A DNA stretch of 64,000 nt, from NCBI GenBank assembly GCA_016932415.1, contig JAFGCX010000025.1, positions 1-64,000 on the forward strand, in the 5' to 3' direction. The position numbers and the translations under genes are program-made. How positions within the stretch are numbered: the first letter of the stretch is position 1; every line of letters starts with the position of its first letter. Below are positions 17,283 through 25,608 of the stretch, in pieces. The notes beneath the pieces are model-generated. The model was given only the letters and a program-made list of their open reading frames with translations. It made no database searches and had not been told where the DNA came from. This DNA comes from Candidatus Krumholzibacteriota bacterium. GTDB taxonomy: Bacteria > Krumholzibacteriota > Krumholzibacteriia > Krumholzibacteriales > Krumholzibacteriaceae.

Positions 17283-18311
17283 CTATTCTCCTTTTGACCG
17301 TATAACGACGATTGATATCTCATCTTCCAGAGGTATGCCGGAAGAGAATTCCCTCAATTCTGCCATGATATTCTTTATTATTTCTTCTGGCGTACCTTCC
17401 CACGTTTTTTCCAGGCAAGCGGCGATCCTGTCCCTCCCGAATATCTCATCTCCGGGGCCCTTCGCTTCCACCAGGCCATCGGAAAATATGCAGAATACGT
17501 TCCCTGACTCGAAAGGGACCTTGCTCTCCCTGTAGGTGAAGTTCGTGTCAACGCCGAGGATAAGCTGGGTGTTGAGAAGAGAGCCTACCTTTCCTCTGTC
17601 GTGGACGAGAAAGGGTGGCTCATGTCCGGCAATGGTGAAAGTCATCATCTTGTCTTCGAAATCTATCAGAAGGCAAAGCAGAGTCAGGAAGACTCCCTGC
17701 CCCTCGAATTTCTCGCCGAACCTCTCATTCAGGTGGCAGACTATATTTTTCGGGCTGAGCAGCTCCATCTCCATCTTCCCCGAAGATGAAGCTTCAATGT
17801 ATTCACCGAGCAGCCTGGCGGCAAGGGCATTGATCTCTGTTGTTTTGATACTGTGCCCCATCACGTCGTATAGCATCAGGAAGGTGCCCTTTTCTCTTTT
17901 GTCGCGCCCCCTGATCACTTCAGAAATGATATTGTCTCCCCCGAGGAGCCTCCCGGGAAGAGATATCGAAGTGATCTCGATGTCTGTCGTCCCGCTCAAC
18001 GAGGTCAACTCAAATTCGTCGGGAACATGATAAGACAGGGAATGTTCCTTGTCCTCGGCACCGTCATTGCTCCAGCTTTTCTGCACCGTCATATACTCGT
18101 TAAGGAGCAGATACCTGTGTCTTCGCTCTTCTTCGGCAAGCCGTTCGAGCAACCCCCTGACACCGGCCGGAAGAGTCTTGTCTTCGCTCCCCTTGTAATA
18201 GTAGTTGAACGCGGCGGTTTCCCTGGCGATCGCCCTGGAGAGCACTTTCAGCACCTGCCCGACTTCAGTCAGACCGGCTTCTTCCTCTGTCCTCTCCGAA
18301 TCGTCTTCCAT
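17283..18311 (-). CDS. Half-ferritin domain fused to SpoIIE-type PP2C phosphatase
   Basis: 342 aa. Residues about 15-75 form two helices with rubrerythrin-like metal motifs: Glu31 (IARETAAFNYYY) and Glu62-x2-His65 (EEERRHRYLL), that is, half of a four-helix diiron bundle. Residues 95-342 are a PPM/SpoIIE serine phosphatase: GGDNIISE (Asp126), DVMGHS (Asp149, Gly152), TIAGHEPPF, FSDGLVEA and a C-terminal EDEISIVVIR, so the metal-binding aspartates are present. SpoIIE-type enzymes usually dephosphorylate anti-sigma-factor antagonists. The fusion would let a dimer assemble a full diiron bundle and could sense oxygen or peroxide; that is inference. Flanked by ferritin-like genes on the same strand. 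Confidence 0.8.
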   Translation of the reverse strand: MEDDSERTEEEAGLTEVGQVLKVLSRAIARETAAFNYYYKGSEDKTLPAGVRGLLERLAEEERRHRYLLLNEYMTVQKSWSNDGAEDKEHSLSYHVPDEFELTSLSGTTDIEITSISLPGRLLGGDNIISEVIRGRDKREKGTFLMLYDVMGHSIKTTEINALAARLLGEYIEASSSGKMEMELLSPKNIVCHLNERFGEKFEGQGVFLTLLCLLIDFEDKMMTFTIAGHEPPFLVHDRGKVGSLLNTQLILGVDTNFTYRESKVPFESGNVFCIFSDGLVEAKGPGDEIFGRDRIAACLEKTWEGTPEEIIKNIMAELREFSSGIPLEDEISIVVIRSKGE

Positions 18312-18351
18312 TATTTCTCCAAACGATCTTTAATGCTGCCTGCCTGAAATG

Positions 18352-18804
18352 CTAGTCTTCCTTTAGTATCTCGTCGTCGTATTCGATCTCGAATCTCAGC
18401 TTGTGCTTTGCCTCTTCCTGGGCCAGGCGTAGAAACAACTCTTTCATCTCCGGGATATCCGTCTGGCCGGCAAGGTCCTGATAGAGTCTGAAAGCGGCTT
18501 TTTCAGCCTTCATCGCTATTATCAGCGCCTTCTGGTAATCGAAATCTTCCGAGGGATCGACATCAACGAGGTAATCGGCGATCTTCAGGTCTGTGACCTT
18601 TTTCTTCTCGGGAAGTTCCAGCCTGCCTTCCTTGACACCGAGGAGTTTCGCCTTATGTCCCTTTTCCTCTTCGGCAAATCCAAGGAAGACCTCTTTCATA
18701 TTCTTGTGCGGGACCTTCTCCGCCAGTTCGGTATAGAACCTGGCCGCTTTTTCTTCCTCTCCGATAGCGAATTCGATGATCTGCTCTATATTGTCGAAAC
18801 TCAT
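18352..18804 (-). CDS. Ferritin-like diiron protein (rubrerythrin family)
   Basis: 150 aa four-helix bundle. Ligand candidates are Glu17/Glu18, Glu47 with His50 (EEEKGH), Glu101 and Glu131 with His134 (QEEAKH). No rubredoxin domain is attached. The start is the third ATG of a cluster, chosen because AAGGAG sits 7-8 bases before it. It is the first gene of a leftward group with the ferritin-phosphatase fusion, a second ferritin-like protein and rubredoxin. It probably reduces peroxide or handles iron in the cytoplasm; no signal peptide is present. The 240 bases upstream contain nothing I recognise. Confidence 0.88.
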   Translation of the reverse strand: MSFDNIEQIIEFAIGEEEKAARFYTELAEKVPHKNMKEVFLGFAEEEKGHKAKLLGVKEGRLELPEKKKVTDLKIADYLVDVDPSEDFDYQKALIIAMKAEKAAFRLYQDLAGQTDIPEMKELFLRLAQEEAKHKLRFEIEYDDEILKED

Positions 18805-19061
18805 CATCTTCTCCTTCATCTTTTACCGTTTCCACGGGGACAATTTAAGTTTCAATTATCTGTATTCCGGTTTTTCGCGACTGCCCGCCCCTGCGTCTTT
18901 CCCGACATTCCAGTAAAAGGCACGCACAGTATATTAATAGATGCTCCCGGCTTTTTCAATCTTCAAATACTCCGCTTTCCAAAGAGAGTTCCCGCTACAC
19001 AACGGTTTTCCCTCTTAGGCAGGTATTTTTCATCATGGTCCGATCATCTGCTACGGTTCGA

Positions 19062-20711
19062 TTAGTCGACGGGAAAGGAGATCCTTCCCTTCCACTCTAT
19101 CTCCGGCGTTTCCCTGTTTATATAATCGATCAGTCGTAGCGCCACGCCTATCGTCTGGACAGCGCTTCCGAGATCCCATTCCGGGTCATATTCATCGTCG
19201 ACAGTATGGTATTTGCCTAGAAAGAACTCCATAAGCCTGTTTCTACCGCTCTCGAAATCCTCCCCGGCGCTGAGCCATACAGACGGTATCCCTTTCCTTG
19301 CGAAACTGAACTGGTCGCTTCGATAGAAGAACCCCTGGTCTGACATCGAGAAGTACGAGTACTCCAGGTCTGCATCATGAAGGATCCTTTTAAGGATATC
19401 TTCGATATTTGAATATTTCGCCCCTACCCCGACGAAATTGCGCGACTTCTCCCATACCGGGGTCGATTCGAAATTGATATTGGCTATGATCTTTGAAGGG
19501 TCGAGAGTCCCGGCAAAATAATGCGATCCGAGCAGGCCCGCCTCCTCCGCCTCGCAGGCGAGGATTATCACCGAATACTTGAGATCCTTTTCGTATTCCT
19601 TTATATGCCTGGCGGTCACCATCATCGAAGCGACCGCCGAACCGTTGTCGACGGCGCCGTTGAATATCCGGTCTCCCTCCAGCCGGGGGTTCATCCCGAG
19701 GTGATCGATATGGGCGCTCAGCACGATCGCTTTCCCGGCATACTTCGGGTCATTACCCGGAATAAAACCGACCACATTTCTCGTCGTAAAACTGCGGCGG
19801 CTGCTTTCGCCGGTGACCATAATATCGACTCCAAGATCGACCGGCCTGAAGCCGCCACTCTCCGACCTGCCGTACAGATCTTCCATCGACATCCCCGCGG
19901 CAGCGGCTATCTGGACGAATTTCTCTTCCCTGATCCACCCCCTGAAAAGAAGGTCGTTGTCTATCGCTGAATCGAGATAGACCTCCTCGCCACCCCATGA
20001 ATTCATAACCACATGCCATCCATACCCTGCCGACTCGGTGGTATGGACGAGAAGGATCCCTTTTGCTCCCCGTCTTGCCGCCTCCTCGATCTTGTAAGTC
20101 CAGCGCCCGAAGTAGGTCAGGGCGCTCCCTTCGAAAAGGCTCTCGTCGGACTCGTCGCTACCCTGTGGTTCATTCACGCGGACGATCACGATCTTTCCCT
20201 CGACGGAAACATCTTTATAGTCATCCCACGACCAGTCGTCCGAACTTATGCCGAATCCGGCGAACACAACCTCGCCGGTCAGCGAAAACTCTCCACCAGC
20301 GCCCGTATAGCTTCCGACGATATCGTCGGGATAGGACAGGGTCACCCCTCCCGCTTCACCGCCGAGGCGGTCGATGCTGAATCCGTTCAGCGTGAATTCC
20401 TGGTAATATCCTCTGGAGAGATCATTCGCCGCGCCGGATAGAGCATCCGCGCCGGAAATGGAGAATCCCTCCCCGGTGTAAGGTGCTATTTCAAGCACCT
20501 GGAAGAGGCTCTGTATATATTCCTCGGCGAGCTGCGCGCCCCTCGTCCCTGGAGCCCTTCCTTCGAGCAGATCGCTTCCGAGAAACTCGATGATCCCGCG
20601 GATCTCACTCTTCGATACTGATCTGTACGCCTCCTCCAGCCCATCGGCCGATGCCCCGCGCGGAAATAACAGCGCCCCAGCCAGAACAATAATCAATGTA
20701 TCTCTTAACAT
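19062..20711 (-). CDS. Exported M28 family zinc aminopeptidase with PA domain
   Basis: 549 aa with a signal peptide (IIVLAGALLFPRGASA). A protease-associated insert (about residues 150-310) precedes the M28 catalytic core. Zinc ligands are visible: SAHIDHLG, FNGAVDNGSA and CEAEEAGLLGSHYFA, with a late Asp/His region (SDQGFFYRSDQFSFARKG; YHTVDDEYD). The two-zinc aminopeptidase/carboxypeptidase role in the periplasm is family knowledge. It stands just downstream of the C69 dipeptidase gene on the same strand, fitting a peptide-scavenging unit. Spacing between the two is under 40 bases. Confidence 0.88.
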   Translation of the reverse strand: MLRDTLIIVLAGALLFPRGASADGLEEAYRSVSKSEIRGIIEFLGSDLLEGRAPGTRGAQLAEEYIQSLFQVLEIAPYTGEGFSISGADALSGAANDLSRGYYQEFTLNGFSIDRLGGEAGGVTLSYPDDIVGSYTGAGGEFSLTGEVVFAGFGISSDDWSWDDYKDVSVEGKIVIVRVNEPQGSDESDESLFEGSALTYFGRWTYKIEEAARRGAKGILLVHTTESAGYGWHVVMNSWGGEEVYLDSAIDNDLLFRGWIREEKFVQIAAAAGMSMEDLYGRSESGGFRPVDLGVDIMVTGESSRRSFTTRNVVGFIPGNDPKYAGKAIVLSAHIDHLGMNPRLEGDRIFNGAVDNGSAVASMMVTARHIKEYEKDLKYSVIILACEAEEAGLLGSHYFAGTLDPSKIIANINFESTPVWEKSRNFVGVGAKYSNIEDILKRILHDADLEYSYFSMSDQGFFYRSDQFSFARKGIPSVWLSAGEDFESGRNRLMEFFLGKYHTVDDEYDPEWDLGSAVQTIGVALRLIDYINRETPEIEWKGRISFPVD

Positions 20712-20749
20712 TCCTTCAATCCTTTCATCGGATACGGCGTTCGATTGAA

Positions 20750-22393
20750 TTATGGCCTTACCCTGTTATTCGAATATTTCGTAATGAGCTGGTCCCTGAG
20801 CCCGGAGTAGATACCGTGTATCTCCCCCATCCGCTCCAGAGTTATCCCGGTAAGGTATTTCTTCGCTTTTTGAGGGTCTTTTTTATACAGACGGGCCGCT
20901 TCTTCATCGATCTGAGCCTGCTGCTTGAAGAAGGAGTCTTCCAGCGGATCGCGCAGAGCCTTGACGTCCTTTATCGCCTCCTGCCATTTAAGGTAGAGGA
21001 GATTGTCGACAAAATCTATCGCCCATCTGACCGAGCCCTCATCATACTTTTCGGGATCCCATACCTGGTAAGCCTGATGGATCTGCGTCACACCGGTATA
21101 GATCGGCACATACGCTCCGACATGCTGGTTATCTACGAAGAACCAGTAGATTCCTCCTACGGGATCGGGAAGCCATGACCGCAGCTGGGCGACCATCCCG
21201 TATCCCCCCTTGGAGACGTTTCTGCGAAAATCGATATCGAGAAGGTTTCTCAAGTCAGGCGTGGGGAAAGGTGTCGCGAGAGGGCTCTTCACGAGATTTC
21301 CCTCGTCATCCGGCACGAGCCAGTCGAAATCGGCCGTCATATCATAGATCGTCCCCTCGAAAGTCGAGCGCTGGAAAGCGATCACGTCACGTACGGAGAT
21401 GAGTGTGTCCGGCCTGGCGGAAAATGGATAGATGGAAAGCGGTTCGACATACTGGTGATATGAGTCATTCTTCTTCGCCGGTTTTTCGAGCCACCTGTCG
21501 GGCCACTCCCTGAGACCGGCGCAGAAAGTCGAATAAAAGAGCCACGATCTGCTCGTAGCCCATTCTCTTGGAAGGGGAGCGTAGATTTCCTGCCATACGA
21601 ATGGGGCTCCCCCTGCCGGATCGTACCAGCCCCTGTCGATAGCTTCCTGCATGTAGTTGGACGAAGCGATGAACTCGCCGGAACGGGAAAGATCGATCTC
21701 GCCAATGATCGACCAGTTCGGGACCATCGCCACGTGATCGTCTGGAAGTCGTCTTGCTGCCCAGAGAGCTCCAGGTTTTCCACTCCCGCGTTTCCATCCC
21801 GGTCCGATGCTGAAAAGCTCGAGGATCCAGGCTTCATCAGGATCGGCGATCGCTATCGTCTCCGATTCCGGTCCGCACGAAGGAAGAAAACCGTATTCGT
21901 CGACAAGAGACGTGATCAGCCTCACAGCGTCTATCGCTTTCCTGCACCTCTGGAGGGCGAATATCATCGCCTGCTCTACGGTGATTATCTGCTCGCCTTC
22001 TCCCTTTTCGAGACCAAGTTCATCCCGCTGGCTCGTCGTGCTCTCGCCTATCGCCAGCTGGTATTCATTTATATGCGAATATCCCGAATGGAAATAGGCG
22101 AAAGTCCTTTCTACCTGCGGTATCTCCCCTATCACTTCCCATTCTCCGTGGGCGATAGAGGGGTCCTGGATTCCCCAGTAGACGGGAGCCATACTTCCCT
22201 TCCCGTGTCTCATCGCCGGAACATAGACTAGTCGTGAATTGTCGCACGCGTCGGTATGCGAGGTTATCACTGAACCGTCGACAGTGGCATCCCTGCCGGC
22301 CACGACTATCGTGCAGGAACCGGCCGGCGACAGGTGCGATGACGATACAAGCAAGGCGAGGCAGAATGATATTGTTGTCACGGGGTTCTTCAT
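20750..22393 (-). CDS. C69 family dipeptidase (PepD-like Ntn hydrolase)
   Basis: 547 aa. A signal peptide ends directly before Cys27 (SPAGSC-TIVVAGRD), which would become the N-terminal nucleophile of this Ntn-fold family. Also conserved: ATVDGSVITSHTDACDNSR, EYQLAIGESTT, EGEQIITVEQAM and EAWILELFS. Here the signal peptidase could itself unmask the catalytic Cys. The start is chosen for GAAGGAGA upstream. Expected to hydrolyse dipeptides in the periplasm. The next gene downstream is an M28 aminopeptidase. Confidence 0.88.
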   Translation of the reverse strand: MKNPVTTISFCLALLVSSSHLSPAGSCTIVVAGRDATVDGSVITSHTDACDNSRLVYVPAMRHGKGSMAPVYWGIQDPSIAHGEWEVIGEIPQVERTFAYFHSGYSHINEYQLAIGESTTSQRDELGLEKGEGEQIITVEQAMIFALQRCRKAIDAVRLITSLVDEYGFLPSCGPESETIAIADPDEAWILELFSIGPGWKRGSGKPGALWAARRLPDDHVAMVPNWSIIGEIDLSRSGEFIASSNYMQEAIDRGWYDPAGGAPFVWQEIYAPLPREWATSRSWLFYSTFCAGLREWPDRWLEKPAKKNDSYHQYVEPLSIYPFSARPDTLISVRDVIAFQRSTFEGTIYDMTADFDWLVPDDEGNLVKSPLATPFPTPDLRNLLDIDFRRNVSKGGYGMVAQLRSWLPDPVGGIYWFFVDNQHVGAYVPIYTGVTQIHQAYQVWDPEKYDEGSVRWAIDFVDNLLYLKWQEAIKDVKALRDPLEDSFFKQQAQIDEEAARLYKKDPQKAKKYLTGITLERMGEIHGIYSGLRDQLITKYSNNRVRP

Positions 22394-22515
22394 CTCGATA
22401 TCTCCTTCGGTGAAAGACGCTGACCATCGATTGTAAACAAAGCATCGACGGCCGAACAAGTGAATTGTTCGCGTCGGTAGGCATCCAGCCTCTCGAGCGA
22501 TCTTAAAAAGAGACT

Positions 22516-22543
22516 TTTGCAGTCTGCCAATAATATGTACAAT
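22516..22543 (+). promoter_or_regulatory. Putative promoter for methyltransferase-HEAT gene
   Basis: TTTGCA, 16 bases and TACAAT lie about 75 bases ahead of the chosen ATG, in the divergent gap beyond the C69 gene. Moderate match to sigma-70 consensus. Confidence 0.4.
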
Positions 22544-22619
22544 GCGAGTACACTATATCAGGGATCCCTGTTCCATCGTGACCGGTAGGAAGATGACCCT
22601 GCTCCGGGAGGCTGATAGA

Positions 22620-24395
22620 ATGAAAGGACGATTCCTTCAGACTGCTTTCCTTTTTTGCCTGGCCGTTGTCTTTACAGTCGGGCTGACTTTTGCGACTGTC
22701 GAGCTTCCTTACAGGATCGATCATATTATCCAGGGCAGAGTGACTACTCCCGGTTTCGATTCCCATGCAGATGAGGCGAGCCGTCTCCAGACAGAGCTGT
22801 TCATCGATCATTACAATCTCAGGGAAACAGGATATTTTTTCTTTGCCTTGATGGTCATCCTTCTCATAACCGGATTTGCCACGCGCAGGACAGCCCTGGC
22901 GGCCGCTGGAGCTTTTACTTTCATGCTTCCTGTTTTCGCGCAGTTCGCCGGTGTAATGTTCTTCCTTGCCGGCCTGGGAATATTGAACATCCTCTGGCTA
23001 CCCCTTCTCGACATTTCATACGACCTTCAACAGCTCGGGATGGTCATCCACGCTCCATACGACCTGTTGATGTGGCTGCTGGGAAAGGCCGGTATCAACG
23101 GCTACCGGTATATCGTCAATTTCTTCATCGGAGGAGGGCTTCTTCTTTTTTTTCTGGGAACATGGGCCTGGCTCATCGCCCGGGGCGGCAGGAAAAAGGT
23201 GGCAGATATCTGGATATACAGGTTCTCCCGCCATCCGCAATACGCCGGATGGATAATCTGGAGCTACGGGGTCTACCTCCTGCTTCTTCGTGGACTGTAT
23301 CCGAAACGTTCATGGGGAATAGGTGCCAGTCTTCCTTGGCTGCTGTCGACGATCTTCATCATCGGAGTGGCTATGGCAGAGGAGATACGGATGGCCCGTC
23401 TCCATGGAAGCAAGTACGAAAAATACCGCTTGAGCGCGCCTTTCCTTTTTCCTTTGCCCCTCTGTATCAGACGGCTTTTCTCGGTGCCGCTGAGATTGAT
23501 CTTTAAAAAAGAGTTTCCCGTCAGAAGACGCGAAGTTGCCGCTGTCCTTTCCCTTTACACAGCCCTGCTCCTGTCGATATCGGCTCTTTTCTATATGGAC
23601 GGAACCCGAACGATATCTCTCCTCTTCAGACCAGCCGCCAGCCGCCAGGAAGAACTTGAGGATATCACCAGAGATATTGAAGTGGAGGATCGCAGGATAC
23701 CCCGGTATCGCCTGGCGGAAAGGTTGAGATCGTACGGAAACCCATCTGTGGAACATTTCGTCAGGCTGCTGGGCAATGAAAAAGATCCGGTCAGGTTGAT
23801 CGCTATAGACGCTCTTGGGAAGCTTGGGAGTGAAAAAACCCTGCCGGTTCTCGTTGGATTGCTTGATGATCACTCTGCCGATATACGCTGGCATGCGACT
23901 ATCGCTTCCGGGGCGATTTTTTCAAGGCTTCGGGATAAAGATGTCGCTCTCGCCGACGTCGACGCAAATACGAAGACGGAGAAGATTCCCGCCGCGACCC
24001 GGGAAATGGAGACGATCTATCAACTCGCCCGGGAGGCGCTTGCCGCCAGGCTCGACGATACAGAATCATATATCCGTATTGAAGCGATGAAATCGCTGGC
24101 TTACGCCGGATCCGACACAATAGTCGAAAGAGCAAAGCGGTACATGGGCAGCGACGAGAAGTGGTTCCGCGCGGGTACGATCGACGCCCTCGGACTTCTG
24201 CGCTCGGAAAAGGCTGTAGATATAATTCTTGCCGGGCTCGTCGACGATGACGCGTATGTCAGGCGCCGCTCCGTTATCGCCCTGGTTATGTCCCGATCGC
24301 GCCGGGGATGCCCGGTACTGGAAAAGGCGGCAGGCGACGACGACAGGGAAGTCCGCCTCTACGCCGCCGAAGCGTTGAAGCGCCTCTGCCCCTGA
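22620..24395 (+). CDS. Membrane methyltransferase (ICMT/PEMT-like) fused to HEAT repeats
   Basis: 591 aa. The N-terminal 340 residues contain about six membrane helices and the isoprenylcysteine-methyltransferase/phospholipid-methyltransferase signature: RFSRHPQYAGW near residue 204 and, later, AEEIRMARLHGSKYEKYRL, which together bind AdoMet in this fold. After another helix (VLSLYTALLLSISALFYM), residues about 375-591 are HEAT-like helical repeats (VRLIAIDALGKLGSEKTLP; YIRIEAMKSLAYAG; WFRAGTIDALGLLRSEKA; YVRRRSVIALVMSR). The ATG follows CGGGAGG. The methyl acceptor is unknown; HEAT repeats usually bind proteins, so the tail may recruit a partner. Confidence 0.8.
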   Translation: MKGRFLQTAFLFCLAVVFTVGLTFATVELPYRIDHIIQGRVTTPGFDSHADEASRLQTELFIDHYNLRETGYFFFALMVILLITGFATRRTALAAAGAFTFMLPVFAQFAGVMFFLAGLGILNILWLPLLDISYDLQQLGMVIHAPYDLLMWLLGKAGINGYRYIVNFFIGGGLLLFFLGTWAWLIARGGRKKVADIWIYRFSRHPQYAGWIIWSYGVYLLLLRGLYPKRSWGIGASLPWLLSTIFIIGVAMAEEIRMARLHGSKYEKYRLSAPFLFPLPLCIRRLFSVPLRLIFKKEFPVRRREVAAVLSLYTALLLSISALFYMDGTRTISLLFRPAASRQEELEDITRDIEVEDRRIPRYRLAERLRSYGNPSVEHFVRLLGNEKDPVRLIAIDALGKLGSEKTLPVLVGLLDDHSADIRWHATIASGAIFSRLRDKDVALADVDANTKTEKIPAATREMETIYQLAREALAARLDDTESYIRIEAMKSLAYAGSDTIVERAKRYMGSDEKWFRAGTIDALGLLRSEKAVDIILAGLVDDDAYVRRRSVIALVMSRSRRGCPVLEKAAGDDDREVRLYAAEALKRLCP

Positions 24396-24504
24396 CCTTA
24401 CAGGCCGATTGAAGTATAATCACTAAAAACCCTCTTTGACTCGGTCTGGCTCTCCATTTTTCGGATTATTTGTCACTTTATGTTATTTTTTATCTATTTT
24501 TTGC

Positions 24505-24533
24505 TTTTCGCGATCGTTGATTTTGGTTATACT
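24505..24533 (+). promoter_or_regulatory. Putative promoter for HTH-binding-protein regulator
   Basis: A good -10 (TATACT) with a weak -35 (TTTTCG) at 17-base spacing lies 80 bases ahead of the regulator ATG, in AT-rich sequence. Low-to-moderate support. Confidence 0.4.
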
Positions 24534-24612
24534 ACCACCTTGCGACGAGGCGCGGCAGCACAAAGAACGATTTTTTTAATTTCCGCGGGGGAAAGAATCG
24601 GGAAAAAAGATC

Positions 24613-25509
24613 ATGACAGACCGGTTGATGACGACGAAAGAACTGGCCGCTTATCTGAGCCTTAACGAAAAGAAGGTATACAGCCTTGTGAAAAAAGGGG
24701 CTATCCCCTTCACGAGGGTGACGGGAAAATACCTCTTCCCGCTAGACTCGGTAAACAGATGGATCGAGGAGAGCATTATAGCCGCTTCGACCGGAAAAAG
24801 CACCGGAAAGATCACCATCACGGGAAGCCACGACCCTGCCATCGACCTTCTCGTATCGGAAGTGAACCAGAGACATTCTGATATCACGATGTTGATGGCG
24901 AGCGTGGGCAGCACAAGAGGGATGGAGATGCTCAGGGATGGAAGGGCGGACATGGCAGGCATCCACATCCTCGACCCCGATTCGAGCGACTATAACCTTC
25001 CATGGATAGAAAAAAACGCCCCCGGATTAAGACCTGTAGTCGTTCATTTCGCGATGAGAAGCCAGGGACTGATAGTGGCAAAGGGGAATCCTCTCGGTAT
25101 TGCCGGGATCGAGGATATCGCCGCAAGGCGGCTTAAGTTCGCCGGAAGGCAGAAGGGCTCGGGCACAAGGATGCTGTTGGGGCACCTTCTCTTCAGAGCC
25201 GGCCTCGCCGAATCCAATATCGAGATGCCTCTCGGCGAGGCGGCGACGCACACCGAGATCGCCCAGGCGGTCCGCGCCGGGCTTGTCGATGCCGGATTGG
25301 GAGTGCAGGCAGCGGCGATCGCGGCAAGGCTCGATTTTATAAATCTTACCGAGGAAAGCTTCGATATCGCCATGTCGAAGAGAAATTTTTACAGCGAGCC
25401 GGTGCAGAAATGCCTCGACACAGTCAGGTCCGAGGCGTTCAGGGGGAAAGTGACGTCGATGGGCGGCTATGACATGAAAGATTCCGGATCTGTCATCTCA
25501 TGGGGATAA
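24613..25509 (+). CDS. HTH regulator with periplasmic-binding-protein-like ligand domain
   Basis: 298 aa. Residues 5-55 are an excisionase/MerR-like HTH (TTKELAAYLSLNEKKVYSLV...RWIEE). Residues about 66-290 resemble a type-2 periplasmic binding domain (ITITGSHDPAIDLLVSEVN; MASVGSTRGMEMLRDGRADMAGIH; GRQKGSGTRMLLGHLL; VRAGLVDAGLGVQAAA) but with no signal peptide, so it binds ligand in the cytoplasm. Such fusions are often annotated as molybdate/tungstate-responsive regulators. It lies immediately upstream of the dihaem lipoprotein and porin on the same strand and may control them. The ligand is unproven. Confidence 0.85.
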   Translation: MTDRLMTTKELAAYLSLNEKKVYSLVKKGAIPFTRVTGKYLFPLDSVNRWIEESIIAASTGKSTGKITITGSHDPAIDLLVSEVNQRHSDITMLMASVGSTRGMEMLRDGRADMAGIHILDPDSSDYNLPWIEKNAPGLRPVVVHFAMRSQGLIVAKGNPLGIAGIEDIAARRLKFAGRQKGSGTRMLLGHLLFRAGLAESNIEMPLGEAATHTEIAQAVRAGLVDAGLGVQAAAIAARLDFINLTEESFDIAMSKRNFYSEPVQKCLDTVRSEAFRGKVTSMGGYDMKDSGSVISWG

Positions 25510-25608
25510 GAGGCGCTCGTGATGAGACGATCCTGGTGAAAATGATTGAATTTAAACGCGAGATTAAGCCCTTTTCAGCACGGAGCTGAAAGAAAGGAAC
25601 ATCAGGAT

